A DNA stretch of 64,000 nucleotides. It comes from Burkholderiales bacterium. GTDB taxonomy: Bacteria; Pseudomonadota; Gammaproteobacteria; Burkholderiales; SG8-39. The notes under the pieces are model-generated. The model searched no databases, had not been told where the DNA came from, and saw only the letters and a list, made by a program, of their open reading frames with translations. This document shows positions 52,271 through 59,996 of the stretch, piece after piece. The position numbers were made by a program, and so were the translations under genes. The first letter of the stretch is position 1. Every line of letters starts with the position of its first letter. The stretch spans positions 1-64,000 of the forward strand of contig JACZJV010000110.1 in NCBI GenBank assembly GCA_014860355.1, in the 5' to 3' direction.

Positions 52271-52930
52271 TCAGCTCGCTGCCGCGGCGCGGGCCCGCGA
52301 TTCGCCGGCGGGGGATTTCTGCGCCGGTTCGTCCTGATCCTCCCAGCCGGTGATCATCGCCTTGATGTGGGCGAGCGGCGTATGCCCCGTGCTCGAGAGG
52401 TAGAGATGGCCGATCAGGAAGGCCAGCATCATGAATGCGGCCGCGGTATGCACCAGGGCGATCGAACCGAGCTCCAGGCCGCCGATGGCGGCGATCTTCG
52501 AGGCGCCGAGTTCGTTGTAATAGAGGTAGGCGAGGCCGCTCACCCAGATCAGCGGGTTGATGAACAGTTTGACCAGCAGGTAGGCGAGCCGCTGCAGCGG
52601 ATTGTGCTTGCTCAACTGGGTGGCGCGGAACGGATGCGCGGCGCCGGTGAAGATTCCGACCGAGTAGTAATTGGCTACGGCGATGACGTTCTTGCTGGTC
52701 GGGATGTACTGCTTCCATTCGCCCGTGGTGAAGTGCCAGAAAATCGCGAACAGCCACAGGCCGATCAGCGTCCATGCAGCGGTGGTGTGCAGGTCCGCCG
52801 CCTTTTCCCAGCCGAGCAGCGCGTAGCTGCCATGGATCTCGAAGCCGGTCAGCAGCATGAAGATGATGAGCGCGGCCTGCGCCCAGTGCCAGAAGCGCTC
52901 GAAGCGCTTGAAAATATAGATGCGTGCCAT
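52271..52930 (-). CDS. Diheme cytochrome b (Ni/Fe-hydrogenase/thiosulfate-reductase type)
   Basis: A 219-residue inner-membrane cytochrome b with four helices. Heme-ligand His residues are visible in ERFWHWAQAAL, DLHTTAAW, LVHTAAAFMMLAFLIGHLYL and STGHTPLAHIKAMITGWE. This family takes electrons from quinol and gives them to a periplasmic oxidoreductase. It begins 14 bases after the octaheme gene, so the two should act together as a quinol-dependent reductase, or in reverse as an oxidase. Confidence 0.88.
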   Translation of the reverse strand: MARIYIFKRFERFWHWAQAALIIFMLLTGFEIHGSYALLGWEKAADLHTTAAWTLIGLWLFAIFWHFTTGEWKQYIPTSKNVIAVANYYSVGIFTGAAHPFRATQLSKHNPLQRLAYLLVKLFINPLIWVSGLAYLYYNELGASKIAAIGGLELGSIALVHTAAAFMMLAFLIGHLYLSSTGHTPLAHIKAMITGWEDQDEPAQKSPAGESRARAAAAS

Positions 52931-52944
52931 GATCGGTTCTCCCT

Positions 52945-54546
52945 TTATTTCTTGCGCATGGTTACGAGGACGCGCCCGAGGCCGTGGCCGAGCACGCCTA
53001 GCAGCGTCAGCAGCGCCAATGCCCAGCCGGCGCTATCGAGCCAGGCTGCGTGGTCGCTTGCGCGCCCCGGAATGTAGATGTCCGGCACTTTTTCCAGACG
53101 GCCGTTGGCTTTGTGGCACTGGTGGCAGCGCAGGGCGTCCTTGGCCGGCGCCACCATGTGGGTGAGGGGCCAGCTGCTTTCGGTCTCGAGGAAATCGACT
53201 TTGCCCGAGAACGGCGTGCCCACCGAGGCCATGCCGGTGGCGACCGCTTTTTCCCAGTTGAAGTTGGTCCAGAAGGCGGTGTCGTCGTTGCCCGCCATGT
53301 GCAGCACGGCCAGGGTCTTGTTCACCGGGTCATAGGCCTGCTTGCCGCGCATGATTTTGACCGGCCAGATCAGCGACTTTCCGTCGCGGGCGCTGCCTTC
53401 GAAGTGATTGATCCGCGTGGGGTAGCTGCTTTTCTCGACTTTGTCGCGCTGCAGGGTGTACCTCACCCTGCCGTTGAACCACAGGTACTCGGGCACGACG
53501 TTCTCGCCCAGGACGAAGTCGCCTTTGGCCGCGGTATAGATTACATGCCCTTTGGCGTCCTTCTTGGTCAGTGGTTTGCCGTCCGGCCCCATCTTGCCGG
53601 CCGTGGACCAGTCCCAGGACAATTTGGTGGCGACGCCGCCGCGCGCGTAGGTCGGAACGTGGCAGGTCTGGCAGGCGACCTTGTCGGTATGGTCGTTGAG
53701 TTTGGCGATCTTCTTGTGCGGTGCCTGGCCGTGGCAGGACTGGCAGGTGGTCGGGTTGGTCTTGTACTCCTTGCCGCGCACACGCGCGCCGCCCTTGTCC
53801 TGCGCGGTCGGCGCATAGCGGCTGCCGGGCACCTGATGGCCCTTGGTCATATGGCAGGTGGCGCAGGAAAAGTTCAGGCCGAGCGCGTCCATGTGCACGT
53901 CGAGTTCCTTCTCCGGCGCCGCCAGCGAACTGTCCATGTCGCCGTGCTTGACGCCGTCGCCGCCGCCGCCGTAGAAATGACAGGCGCCGCAGGTGTCCCG
54001 GCTGGTCTTGGCGACGGACTGCGCGATTTTCTTCAGGTCGATCGCCTTGAGTATCTTGCCCGAGCCGGGCGGGAATTCCATGTCCCTGGTGACCACGTTT
54101 CCGGCCAGCCCCGCCGGTTTGCGGTAGTTGCCGGTGGTGTCGTGGCAGACCAGGCAGTCGACACTGACTTCGGAAGTGAAATCGAAGCTGTCGTCCTTCC
54201 AGCCATAGCCGACGTGGCAGGAATTGCATGCCGCCTCATTGGATGCCACCGAGGTGCAGAAGTTGTTGATGACGTTCTTCTTGCCCAGCAGCTGGCCTTC
54301 CGGGCTGGTGTATTCCCACTTCCAGTGCTCGGTCTTGTGTATCTGCTTGGCAGCTTCGGTGTGGCAGCCCAGGCAGGCCTTGGTAACCTCCGGACCGGAG
54401 GCGAAGTCCTGCTGCAGCGCCTTGAATTTGGTGTGATCGGAGGTGGATTTCAGCAATTTGTCCGTCGCCGGATCGGACGCGGAATGTGCCCCCGGTGCAA
54501 ACAATATGGACGCCGCGAGGGCAAGCATGAATATTCCAGTACGCAT
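52945..54546 (-). CDS. Tetrathionate reductase-family octaheme c-type cytochrome (OTR)
   Basis: A 533-residue secreted multiheme cytochrome with a signal peptide (MRTGIFMLALAASILFAPGAHSA). Eight CxxCH sites lie at C58, C107, C131, C186, C228, C268, C292 and C474. The segment CGACHFYGGGGDGVKHGDMDSSL matches the motif of the Shewanella OTR family (in pieces: CGACHFYGGGGDGVKHGD). Those enzymes reduce tetrathionate and also nitrite and hydroxylamine in vitro; the physiological substrate is disputed. Unusually, a C-terminal helix (WALALLTLLGVLGHGLGRVLV) ending in RKK should anchor it to the inner membrane. AAAGGAGAG precedes the ATG at 54546. It heads a four-gene operon with an FNR-type promoter. 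Confidence 0.93.
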   Translation of the reverse strand: MRTGIFMLALAASILFAPGAHSASDPATDKLLKSTSDHTKFKALQQDFASGPEVTKACLGCHTEAAKQIHKTEHWKWEYTSPEGQLLGKKNVINNFCTSVASNEAACNSCHVGYGWKDDSFDFTSEVSVDCLVCHDTTGNYRKPAGLAGNVVTRDMEFPPGSGKILKAIDLKKIAQSVAKTSRDTCGACHFYGGGGDGVKHGDMDSSLAAPEKELDVHMDALGLNFSCATCHMTKGHQVPGSRYAPTAQDKGGARVRGKEYKTNPTTCQSCHGQAPHKKIAKLNDHTDKVACQTCHVPTYARGGVATKLSWDWSTAGKMGPDGKPLTKKDAKGHVIYTAAKGDFVLGENVVPEYLWFNGRVRYTLQRDKVEKSSYPTRINHFEGSARDGKSLIWPVKIMRGKQAYDPVNKTLAVLHMAGNDDTAFWTNFNWEKAVATGMASVGTPFSGKVDFLETESSWPLTHMVAPAKDALRCHQCHKANGRLEKVPDIYIPGRASDHAAWLDSAGWALALLTLLGVLGHGLGRVLVTMRKK

Positions 54547-54835
54547 TGTTCCGCTCTCCTTTGGTAAAGAAGCGCCCATGAGCGCCCGCTGTGGTCGGCC
54601 ACCCAAGTTGCATCGGCAACCGATCCTAGCGCGGGCAGGCTTGCGCTATGTTGAGAAATGTCAATATATGCGCATGCACTCATGCAAATTGGCGTCCCCG
54701 GCGCGCGCGCCAAACGACGCAAAGGTGCCGGTTCCCGCGCCTTATCGAGAAATGCAATCGATCAAATCGGGAATTGCGATCGGGTGCGGCGGCGGCTGCC
54801 GCTCGCAGGCTACAGGCGAGGGCGCAGGCCGACTG
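54547..54835. other. Intergenic region upstream of the octaheme cytochrome operon
   Basis: About 290 bases between the octaheme gene start and the end of usp. It contains the FNR-type promoter at 54623-54664. A repeat of ATGCGCATGCACTCATGCA near 54667-54686 has partial symmetry. No gene is supported. Confidence 0.5.
54623..54664 (-). promoter_or_regulatory. FNR/ANR-type box with -10 element of the octaheme cytochrome operon
   Basis: TTGAG-AAAT-GTCAA (54651-54664) keeps the TTGA-N6-TCAA core of an FNR/Dnr box. On the minus strand TAGGAT (54628-54623) starts exactly 22 nt downstream. The box centre is then at -41.5 from a start near 54616, about 70 bases before the ATG at 54546. Confidence 0.6.
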
Positions 54836-55285
54836 CTAGCGGTAGACCAGCACCGGGATCGAGGAATGCGTCAGGACTTTCTGGGTTTCGCTTCCGAGCA
54901 GAAATCCTTCCAGGCCGCGCCTGCCGTGCGAGGCCATGACGATGAGATCGCATTTTTCCTCGCCGGCCTTCTCCACGATCGCCTGCGAAGCCGAGTTGCC
55001 GGTGACATAGGCGGTCGTGCATTGCACGTTCTCGGCGGCGGCGGCTGCCGCGACCGCATCGAGCACGCGCTTTGCGTATTCTTCGCTGCGCTGGGCGAAG
55101 ATTTCCGGCTGCAACTCGGCCACGCCGCTGGCCTCGGCGGCATAGGCGCCTTGCAGCGGATAGGGTTCAACCGCATGGAAGGCGGTGATGCGCGCGCCCG
55201 CGAGCTTGGCCAGCTTGATCGCAGCCTCCACGGCCTTGTCCGAGAGCACCGAACCGTCGGTGGGAACCAGAATGTGCTTGTACAT
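54836..55285 (-). CDS. Universal stress protein, UspA family
   Basis: A 149-residue single-domain Usp. The opening YKHILVPTDGS, the DLIVMASHGRRG segment and the ATP-type loop SHG-9x-GS (SHGRRGLEGFLLGSETQKVL) are present, so it is probably an ATP-binding Usp. The second of two adjacent ATGs (55285) is best placed after GGAGG. The DksA-like gene ends 52 bases upstream on the same strand, so the two probably form a unit under the FNR-type box at 55777. Usp proteins of this type are induced at low oxygen in several bacteria. Confidence 0.9.
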   Translation of the reverse strand: MYKHILVPTDGSVLSDKAVEAAIKLAKLAGARITAFHAVEPYPLQGAYAAEASGVAELQPEIFAQRSEEYAKRVLDAVAAAAAAENVQCTTAYVTGNSASQAIVEKAGEEKCDLIVMASHGRRGLEGFLLGSETQKVLTHSSIPVLVYR

Positions 55286-55337
55286 CATTGCCTCCGCGTC
55301 AGAGTCGTTCAAATTGGCCGCAGGGCCGGATTGCCGC

Positions 55338-55718
55338 CTATGGCCCGGGCTTGAACGGCTGCCCCTGCGTGCGTTCGTATTTTTCCTGGCAGGGCAGGCA
55401 GCGCCTGGCCGCGGGGTAGGCCTTCAGCCGCGCCTGGCCGACCTGCTCGCCGCAGTCGACGCAGCTGCCGTAGCTGCCGTCATGGACGCGCGCAAGCGCG
55501 GCTTCGACCTCCTGCAGTTCCTGGCTCTCGCGTATGACCATCGCTACTTCCATTTCCGCGGCGGCGTCGGCGAGACCTTCGTCGTCGGTGATCTTCGACT
55601 GGTTGACGAAACCGAGGCTGTCCTCGGAGGCGGCGATTTTTGCGCGCACCTCTTCCAGCAGCAACTCGCGTTGCGCTTGCAGCAGCGCGCTGAATTCGGA
55701 AAACTGTTTCCTGGGCAC
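55338..55718 (-). CDS. TraR/DksA-type C4 zinc-finger protein
   Basis: A 126-residue DksA-like protein with an N-terminal coiled coil (FSEFSALLQAQRELLLEEVRAKIA) and a C-terminal C4 zinc finger (CVDCGE...CLPCQEKYE). It binds the RNA polymerase secondary channel in characterised members and modifies transcription with or without ppGpp. The GTG at 55718 gives a typical family length but has no good ribosome site, so the start is uncertain. An FNR-type box lies about 65 bases upstream. It precedes usp. Confidence 0.83.
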   Translation of the reverse strand: MPRKQFSEFSALLQAQRELLLEEVRAKIAASEDSLGFVNQSKITDDEGLADAAAEMEVAMVIRESQELQEVEAALARVHDGSYGSCVDCGEQVGQARLKAYPAARRCLPCQEKYERTQGQPFKPGP

Positions 55719-55749
55719 GATCGGCAGCTTCGGGAAATGATGTGAATTG

Positions 55750-55790
55750 AGCTTAGCCCCGGGACCGCATGGCCGTTTGACGCAGATCAA
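55750..55790 (-). promoter_or_regulatory. FNR/ANR-type box with -10 element upstream of the dksA-like/usp pair
   Basis: TTGAC-GCAG-ATCAA (55777-55790) has one mismatch to the FNR consensus. On the minus strand TAAGCT (55755-55750) starts 21 nt downstream, which implies a start near 55743. In the other direction the box lies about 114 bases ahead of the ATG at 55904, with a weaker GCGAAT at 55814-55819, so bidirectional control is possible. Confidence 0.55.
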
Positions 55791-55903
55791 ACTTGACACC
55801 CGTAGGTGATTGGGCGAATCTCCCCCGCGCCGCGCATGCTCGGCTGCGCGCATGCGCGCGCAGGCTCGCGCACTCGCATGGGCGGCGTCGAAAAGGAGGC
55901 TAT

Positions 55904-57502
55904 ATGTTCATGTCGGGCAAGGATTACCGCGAGTCGCTGGGTGCCTACAAGCCCAGGGTGTATGTAAACGGGCGCAAGGTGAAGTCGGTCGCCGGCGACG
56001 CCGATCTCGCGGCCGGCATCAACGCCCTTGGTCTCAGCTACGATTTCGCCCTCAGGCCGGGACTGGCGCAACTCATGCGCGCGCCGCAGCACAGCTCGGG
56101 GCGCGAGGTAAACCGGCTCACCCATGTCGGCTGCAGCAGCGCCGACCTGCTGAACAAACTCGAGGCGGTGCGGCTGGTGTGCCAGGAGACGGGCTGCGCC
56201 CAGCGCTATCTCACCGGAGACGCCTACAGCGCGCTCTACCAGGCGACCCACCGCGTCGACGCGGAGCGTGGCGGCGACTACCACCAGCGTTTCCTCGCCT
56301 ACATGCACGACGCGCAGGAGCGCGACCTCGCCTGCGCCGTCGCCATGACCGACGGCAAGGGCGATCGCTCGCGGCGCCCGCATCAGCAGGAAAACCCGGA
56401 CAGCCACGTGCGCATCGTCGCGCGGCGCAAGGGCGGCATCGTCATCTCCGGCGTCAAGGCCATAGTCACGGGTGCGCCCTACGTGCACGAAATCCTGGTC
56501 ATGCCCGGGCGCAACATGACCAGGGCAGACGCAGCGTTCGCGGTGTGCTGCGCGGTGCCGGTGGACGCGAAGGGCCTTTGCATCGTCGCGCGTCCGGCAG
56601 GGCGCCCGGGCGTAGCGGCGGCGAAGTTCAGCGCCCGCTACGGCCAGTCCACCGGTGTATGCCTGTTCGAGCGCGTGTTCGTGCCCTGGGAACGGGTGTT
56701 CCTTGCGGGGGAATGGCAGCACGCAGGTTTTCTCACCCATGCCTATGCCACCCACCATCGCCATACCTGCATCGGCGCGCGCGCGGGCTTTGGCGACCTG
56801 TTGATCGGCGCGGGGGCGCTGATGACCGAGGCCAATGGCATCGATCTGGATCGCGCGCACAATCTGCGCGAGCAGATGGTCGAACTGATCAAGATCGTCG
56901 AGGGCTTCTACGCCTGCGGTGTCGCCGCCTCGGTGTACGCCGCGCCTGATCCGGCGGGCAACGTGATGCCCGACGTCGTGTTCTCCAATATCGGCAAGCT
57001 GCTGCTGGCGACGCAGATCTACGACATGCACCGGCTGGCCCACCACGTCTCTGGCGGCCTGATCGTATCCCTGCCGGGTCCGGACGAGGACCACAATCCG
57101 GTCACTGCGGCCAGACTCGCCGATGTGCTGCGCGGGCGCGCCGACATCCCCTACGACAAGCGCATCGAGGTGGCCCGCTTCATCGAGGACCTGACCGCCT
57201 CGAGCCAGGGCGGCTGGTATTCGGTGATCAGCCTGCACGGGGGCGGTTCCCCCGAGGCGATGAAAAAGGAAATCTGGCGCAATTATCCGGTCGGCAACAA
57301 GGTCGAACTGGTCGAGCGCCTGCTCGAGCGCGGCCTGCTCGCCGCTCCCGGGCGCAAGATCGCGAAGAATCGCCAGCCAGGCCGGTGTTGCGACACAGGC
57401 TGCGCGGTACCCGGGGCGCCGCAGATGGTGCCCTTGCCCGATCCCGCCGCCGCGCGCAGAAGAATCAAGCCGGCGAGCACGCGCAAGCCGGCGAAAAAAT
57501 GA
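55904..57502 (+). CDS. 4-hydroxyphenylacetate 3-hydroxylase/4-hydroxybutyryl-CoA dehydratase-family flavoprotein
   Basis: A 532-residue HpaB/AbfD-type flavoprotein with acyl-CoA dehydrogenase-like fold. MSGKDYRESLGAYKPRVYVNG opens it, and GVKAIVTGAPYVHEILVMP and RVFVPWERVFLAGEW are conserved family blocks. In Clostridium AbfD the [4Fe-4S] cluster is held by Cys99, Cys103, His292 and Cys299, as I recall. Here the corresponding segments read CQETGCAQRY (Cys98 kept, Tyr102 for Cys103) and HRHTCIGAR (His285 kept, Ala292 for Cys299), so a normal cluster is unlikely. It may be a monooxygenase or a cluster-free isomerase or dehydratase. The last 55 residues are a Cys-, Pro- and Arg-rich tail. AAGGAGG sets the start at 55904. 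Confidence 0.8.
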   Translation: MFMSGKDYRESLGAYKPRVYVNGRKVKSVAGDADLAAGINALGLSYDFALRPGLAQLMRAPQHSSGREVNRLTHVGCSSADLLNKLEAVRLVCQETGCAQRYLTGDAYSALYQATHRVDAERGGDYHQRFLAYMHDAQERDLACAVAMTDGKGDRSRRPHQQENPDSHVRIVARRKGGIVISGVKAIVTGAPYVHEILVMPGRNMTRADAAFAVCCAVPVDAKGLCIVARPAGRPGVAAAKFSARYGQSTGVCLFERVFVPWERVFLAGEWQHAGFLTHAYATHHRHTCIGARAGFGDLLIGAGALMTEANGIDLDRAHNLREQMVELIKIVEGFYACGVAASVYAAPDPAGNVMPDVVFSNIGKLLLATQIYDMHRLAHHVSGGLIVSLPGPDEDHNPVTAARLADVLRGRADIPYDKRIEVARFIEDLTASSQGGWYSVISLHGGGSPEAMKKEIWRNYPVGNKVELVERLLERGLLAAPGRKIAKNRQPGRCCDTGCAVPGAPQMVPLPDPAAARRRIKPASTRKPAKK

Positions 57503-57598
57503 TTGCGGCTGCCCCCATGCGCTCGGCGATCGACGAGGCGGCGCCGGATGCGCCGGGCTTGCGCAGCACGCTGCACCCCGCCGCAATCGGGGTCTGAG

Positions 57599-58180
57599 AT
57601 GAAACTGCGCATGCACGAAAATTCGCTGTTCGCCATTCTGTGGCGCTCGTCATGGTGGGTCAGCGGCGCAATCGCGCTGGGGGTGATCGCGGTGGCGCGC
57701 ATATTCCTGCCCGGGCCCTACGTGCCTTACGGGATTTTCGTCGCGCTGCCTTTCGTCGCGATCGCGCTGGCTGCGGCCTGGAAGCAATTGCGCCGGCCCA
57801 GCGCAGCGCGCGTCGCCGCAACCATCGAAACGCTGCGCGCCATGGCTGCGGAGGATTTTCTTGCAGCCGTCGAACGGGCGTTTCGCCGCGAAGGCTACGT
57901 GGTGACGCGCCTCGGCGGGGCGGGCGCGGAATTCGAACTGGCCAGGGCCGGGCGCATCGCCCTGGTCGGCGCGAAGCGCTGGAAGGCCGCACGCACCGGC
58001 GTCGAACCCTTGCGCGAGCTGCACGCGGCGGCGCGCGCACGCGAGGCGCAGGAGTGTATCTATCTCGCCGCGGGTGCGTTCAGCGACAAGGCGCTCGACT
58101 ACGCCGCCGGGAAGAACATCCGGCTGGTGCGCGACGCGGAGCTGGCAAGCTTGCTCGGGCCGGCGCTGGCGCAGACCTGA
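57599..58180 (+). CDS. Membrane-anchored Mrr-like restriction-endonuclease-fold protein
   Basis: A 193-residue protein with two N-terminal helices (SSWWVSGAIALGVIAVARIFLP and YGIFVALPFVAIALAAAW) and a C-terminal domain like the Mrr/restriction endonuclease type IV fold (DFLAAVERAFRREGYVVTRLG, IALVGAKRWKAARTGVEPLRELHAA). The usual D-x(n)-QxK core appears as AEFEL...VGAK: Glu in place of Asp and Ala in place of Gln or Cys, so nuclease activity is doubtful. Related small membrane proteins are widespread in betaproteobacteria. The stop of the preceding gene is 96 bases upstream. Confidence 0.72.
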   Translation: MKLRMHENSLFAILWRSSWWVSGAIALGVIAVARIFLPGPYVPYGIFVALPFVAIALAAAWKQLRRPSAARVAATIETLRAMAAEDFLAAVERAFRREGYVVTRLGGAGAEFELARAGRIALVGAKRWKAARTGVEPLRELHAAARAREAQECIYLAAGAFSDKALDYAAGKNIRLVRDAELASLLGPALAQT

Positions 58181-58291
58181 AATTTGAGGCAGAATCTCTC
58201 GTAAGCGCTTGATGGCCGCGGCTTTTTGAGGATTGTTTCGCAGCGCATCAAGACCGGTACAGTGCATTCTGGAGATTTGAGGCAGGCGCAC

Positions 58292-58879
58292 ATGGCGGAA
58301 ATTCCGCTGATCCTGACGCTGGACTTCCATGGCGTCCCGCACCGCTGGGTAACCTGGCAGCAATCCTGCTATTACTACGCGAAGAATCTGGTGGCCTGGA
58401 CGCAGGGCGAGCGCGCGTTCACCTTTTACGGCGGCACCTCGCGCAAGACCGGCGAGCGCTCCAGCATAACCACCAACTCCATCATTGCGATCCGGGGCAG
58501 GGCGATGGCGGCCAAGGGATTCTCGCAGGTGCCGCCGCTGAACAATCGCGAGTTGTTCCGCCGCGACCGCCATATCTGCGCCTACTGCGGCGCCGAGTTC
58601 GGCTATCTGCGCCTCACGCGCGATCACATTACACCGCTGTCGCGCGGCGGACGCGACCACTGGATGAACGTGGTCTCGGCCTGCCGCCACTGCAACAGCA
58701 TCAAGCGCAATCGCAAGCCCGAGGAAGCCGGCATGGAATTGATGTACACGCCTTACGTGCCGAACAAGGCCGAGTACCTGATCCTCACCAACCGCAAGAT
58801 CCTGTCGGACCAGATGGGTTTCCTCGTCCAGCACGTCGCCGCGCACAGCCGCGTCATGCCGCACGCCGTGCGCGCGTAG
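58292..58879 (+). CDS. HNH endonuclease-family protein
   Basis: A 195-residue protein with a C-terminal HNH domain: Zn Cys pairs CAYCG and CRHCN, and the catalytic region TRDHITPLSRGGRDHWMNVVSA (DH...N...H). The N-terminal 90 residues (LDFHGVPHRWVTWQQSCYYYAKN) form a conserved extension of unknown role. The target is unknown. The start at 58292 is preferred over an upstream ATG at 58226. It is followed after 13 bases by the DUF6352 gene. Confidence 0.86.
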   Translation: MAEIPLILTLDFHGVPHRWVTWQQSCYYYAKNLVAWTQGERAFTFYGGTSRKTGERSSITTNSIIAIRGRAMAAKGFSQVPPLNNRELFRRDRHICAYCGAEFGYLRLTRDHITPLSRGGRDHWMNVVSACRHCNSIKRNRKPEEAGMELMYTPYVPNKAEYLILTNRKILSDQMGFLVQHVAAHSRVMPHAVRA

Positions 58880-58892
58880 GACCGGGCCTTCC

Positions 58893-59996
58893 TTGGCTCA
58901 GGATTTCTGGCGCCATTCCGGTTTCCATTTGCTGCGCCGCGACGCGGACGCTCGCCTGCTCGTCACCGATGATTTCCTGCGCGCCTACTATTTGCGCCCC
59001 GAGGTGCAGCCGGTCGAAGACTCCTGCTCAGGCGAGATCGCCCTGCACCGGGCCCTGCTCGCGGCGCCGCGCATGCCCGTGGGGCTGGCGCAGATCGACG
59101 CCATCGCCGATGCGGATGCACGTTCCAACTACCGCCTGCTGCTGGACTTTCGTGCCCGGCTGCTGGCTGCGCCTACGCTGGAGGCCTGTTACGTCGATCT
59201 GTTCGCAGGCGGCAAGCTCAGCGTGCCGCCGCTGTTCATCGACCAGCTGGCGCAGATCATCCTGAGGAACATCCTCGAGGGCGCGGACGATGCGCTGGAA
59301 CTGCGCGCCGCGGAGCTGTTCTATCGCGAGCAGAAGGCGAGCGTGCAGCAGGGCGCCGTGATGCTTGCCGATCTGGAAACGGTCGAGTTGCACGCCGCCG
59401 GCAGCATCGGCGCCGGCGGCAAGACGGTCGGGGGACTCGAGCAGTTGATTGCCGAGGCGCAAGCGCCGTTCCAATTGGGTGCGCAGGCGCCGTTCCAAAC
59501 AGGTGCGCAGGCGCCGTTGCATCAGGCTACGGAGCCGCCGCATGTCGCAAGACTCGACGTAATCGACAGCGGCAATGCGCAGCTGTACTGGGCGCGCGAC
59601 GAGCGCCACGATTTCGTTATCAGCATCAACCACGGGCGTGCGGCGCTCGCGGCGTTTTGCCGGGTGCTGGAGCGCTGGATCGCGCACCTGTCCGGCGTGC
59701 GCGTGAGCGTGAGTTCGGTGCCGCGCATCGACGAGGCGCGCTGGGCATGGCACATAGGCCTGGACGCGCAGTCAACAATGTTGCTGAACGATTTGTGGCG
59801 CGGCGAGGAGGTGGAGCGCGACCGGCTCGCGCGCCTGCTCGCCCTGTTCCGGCTGGATTTTGCGGATGCGGGCGAAATGCGCGCCGACATCGCCGGCAGG
59901 CCGGTCTACCTCGCGCTGTCGATGGGAGAAGACGCGGTGGTGCGCATGAAGCCGCAAAACCTGCTCACCAATCTGCCGCTGGCGCGGGCCGCATGA
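58893..59996 (+). CDS. DUF6352-family protein of unknown function
   Basis: A 367-residue protein opening DFWRHSGFHLLRRDADARLLVTDDFLRAYYLRPEV (in pieces: FWRHSGFHLL, VTDDFLRAYYLRPE), which I associate with DUF6352. No catalytic motif is known. The start is TTG at 58893. An 8-residue unit (AQAPFQxG) is repeated three times at about residues 189-212, an insertion that may be lineage-specific. The stop overlaps the DNA-glycosylase start (ATGA), so the two are translationally coupled. Confidence 0.75.
   Translation: MAQDFWRHSGFHLLRRDADARLLVTDDFLRAYYLRPEVQPVEDSCSGEIALHRALLAAPRMPVGLAQIDAIADADARSNYRLLLDFRARLLAAPTLEACYVDLFAGGKLSVPPLFIDQLAQIILRNILEGADDALELRAAELFYREQKASVQQGAVMLADLETVELHAAGSIGAGGKTVGGLEQLIAEAQAPFQLGAQAPFQTGAQAPLHQATEPPHVARLDVIDSGNAQLYWARDERHDFVISINHGRAALAAFCRVLERWIAHLSGVRVSVSSVPRIDEARWAWHIGLDAQSTMLLNDLWRGEEVERDRLARLLALFRLDFADAGEMRADIAGRPVYLALSMGEDAVVRMKPQNLLTNLPLARAA
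59457..59528 (+). repeat. Tandem repeat, 24 bp x 3, inside the DUF6352 gene
   Basis: Three 24-base units, GCGCAAGCGCCGTTCCAATT-like, encode AQAPFQLG, AQAPFQTG and AQAPLHQA. Units two and three differ mainly in their last third. The period preserves the frame. Confidence 0.85.

Noticed and set aside
58208-58252. CTTGATG ... CATCAAG pair upstream of the HNH gene as an FNR-type site
   Set aside because: The half-sites are about 30 nt apart instead of 4, so it is not an FNR box.
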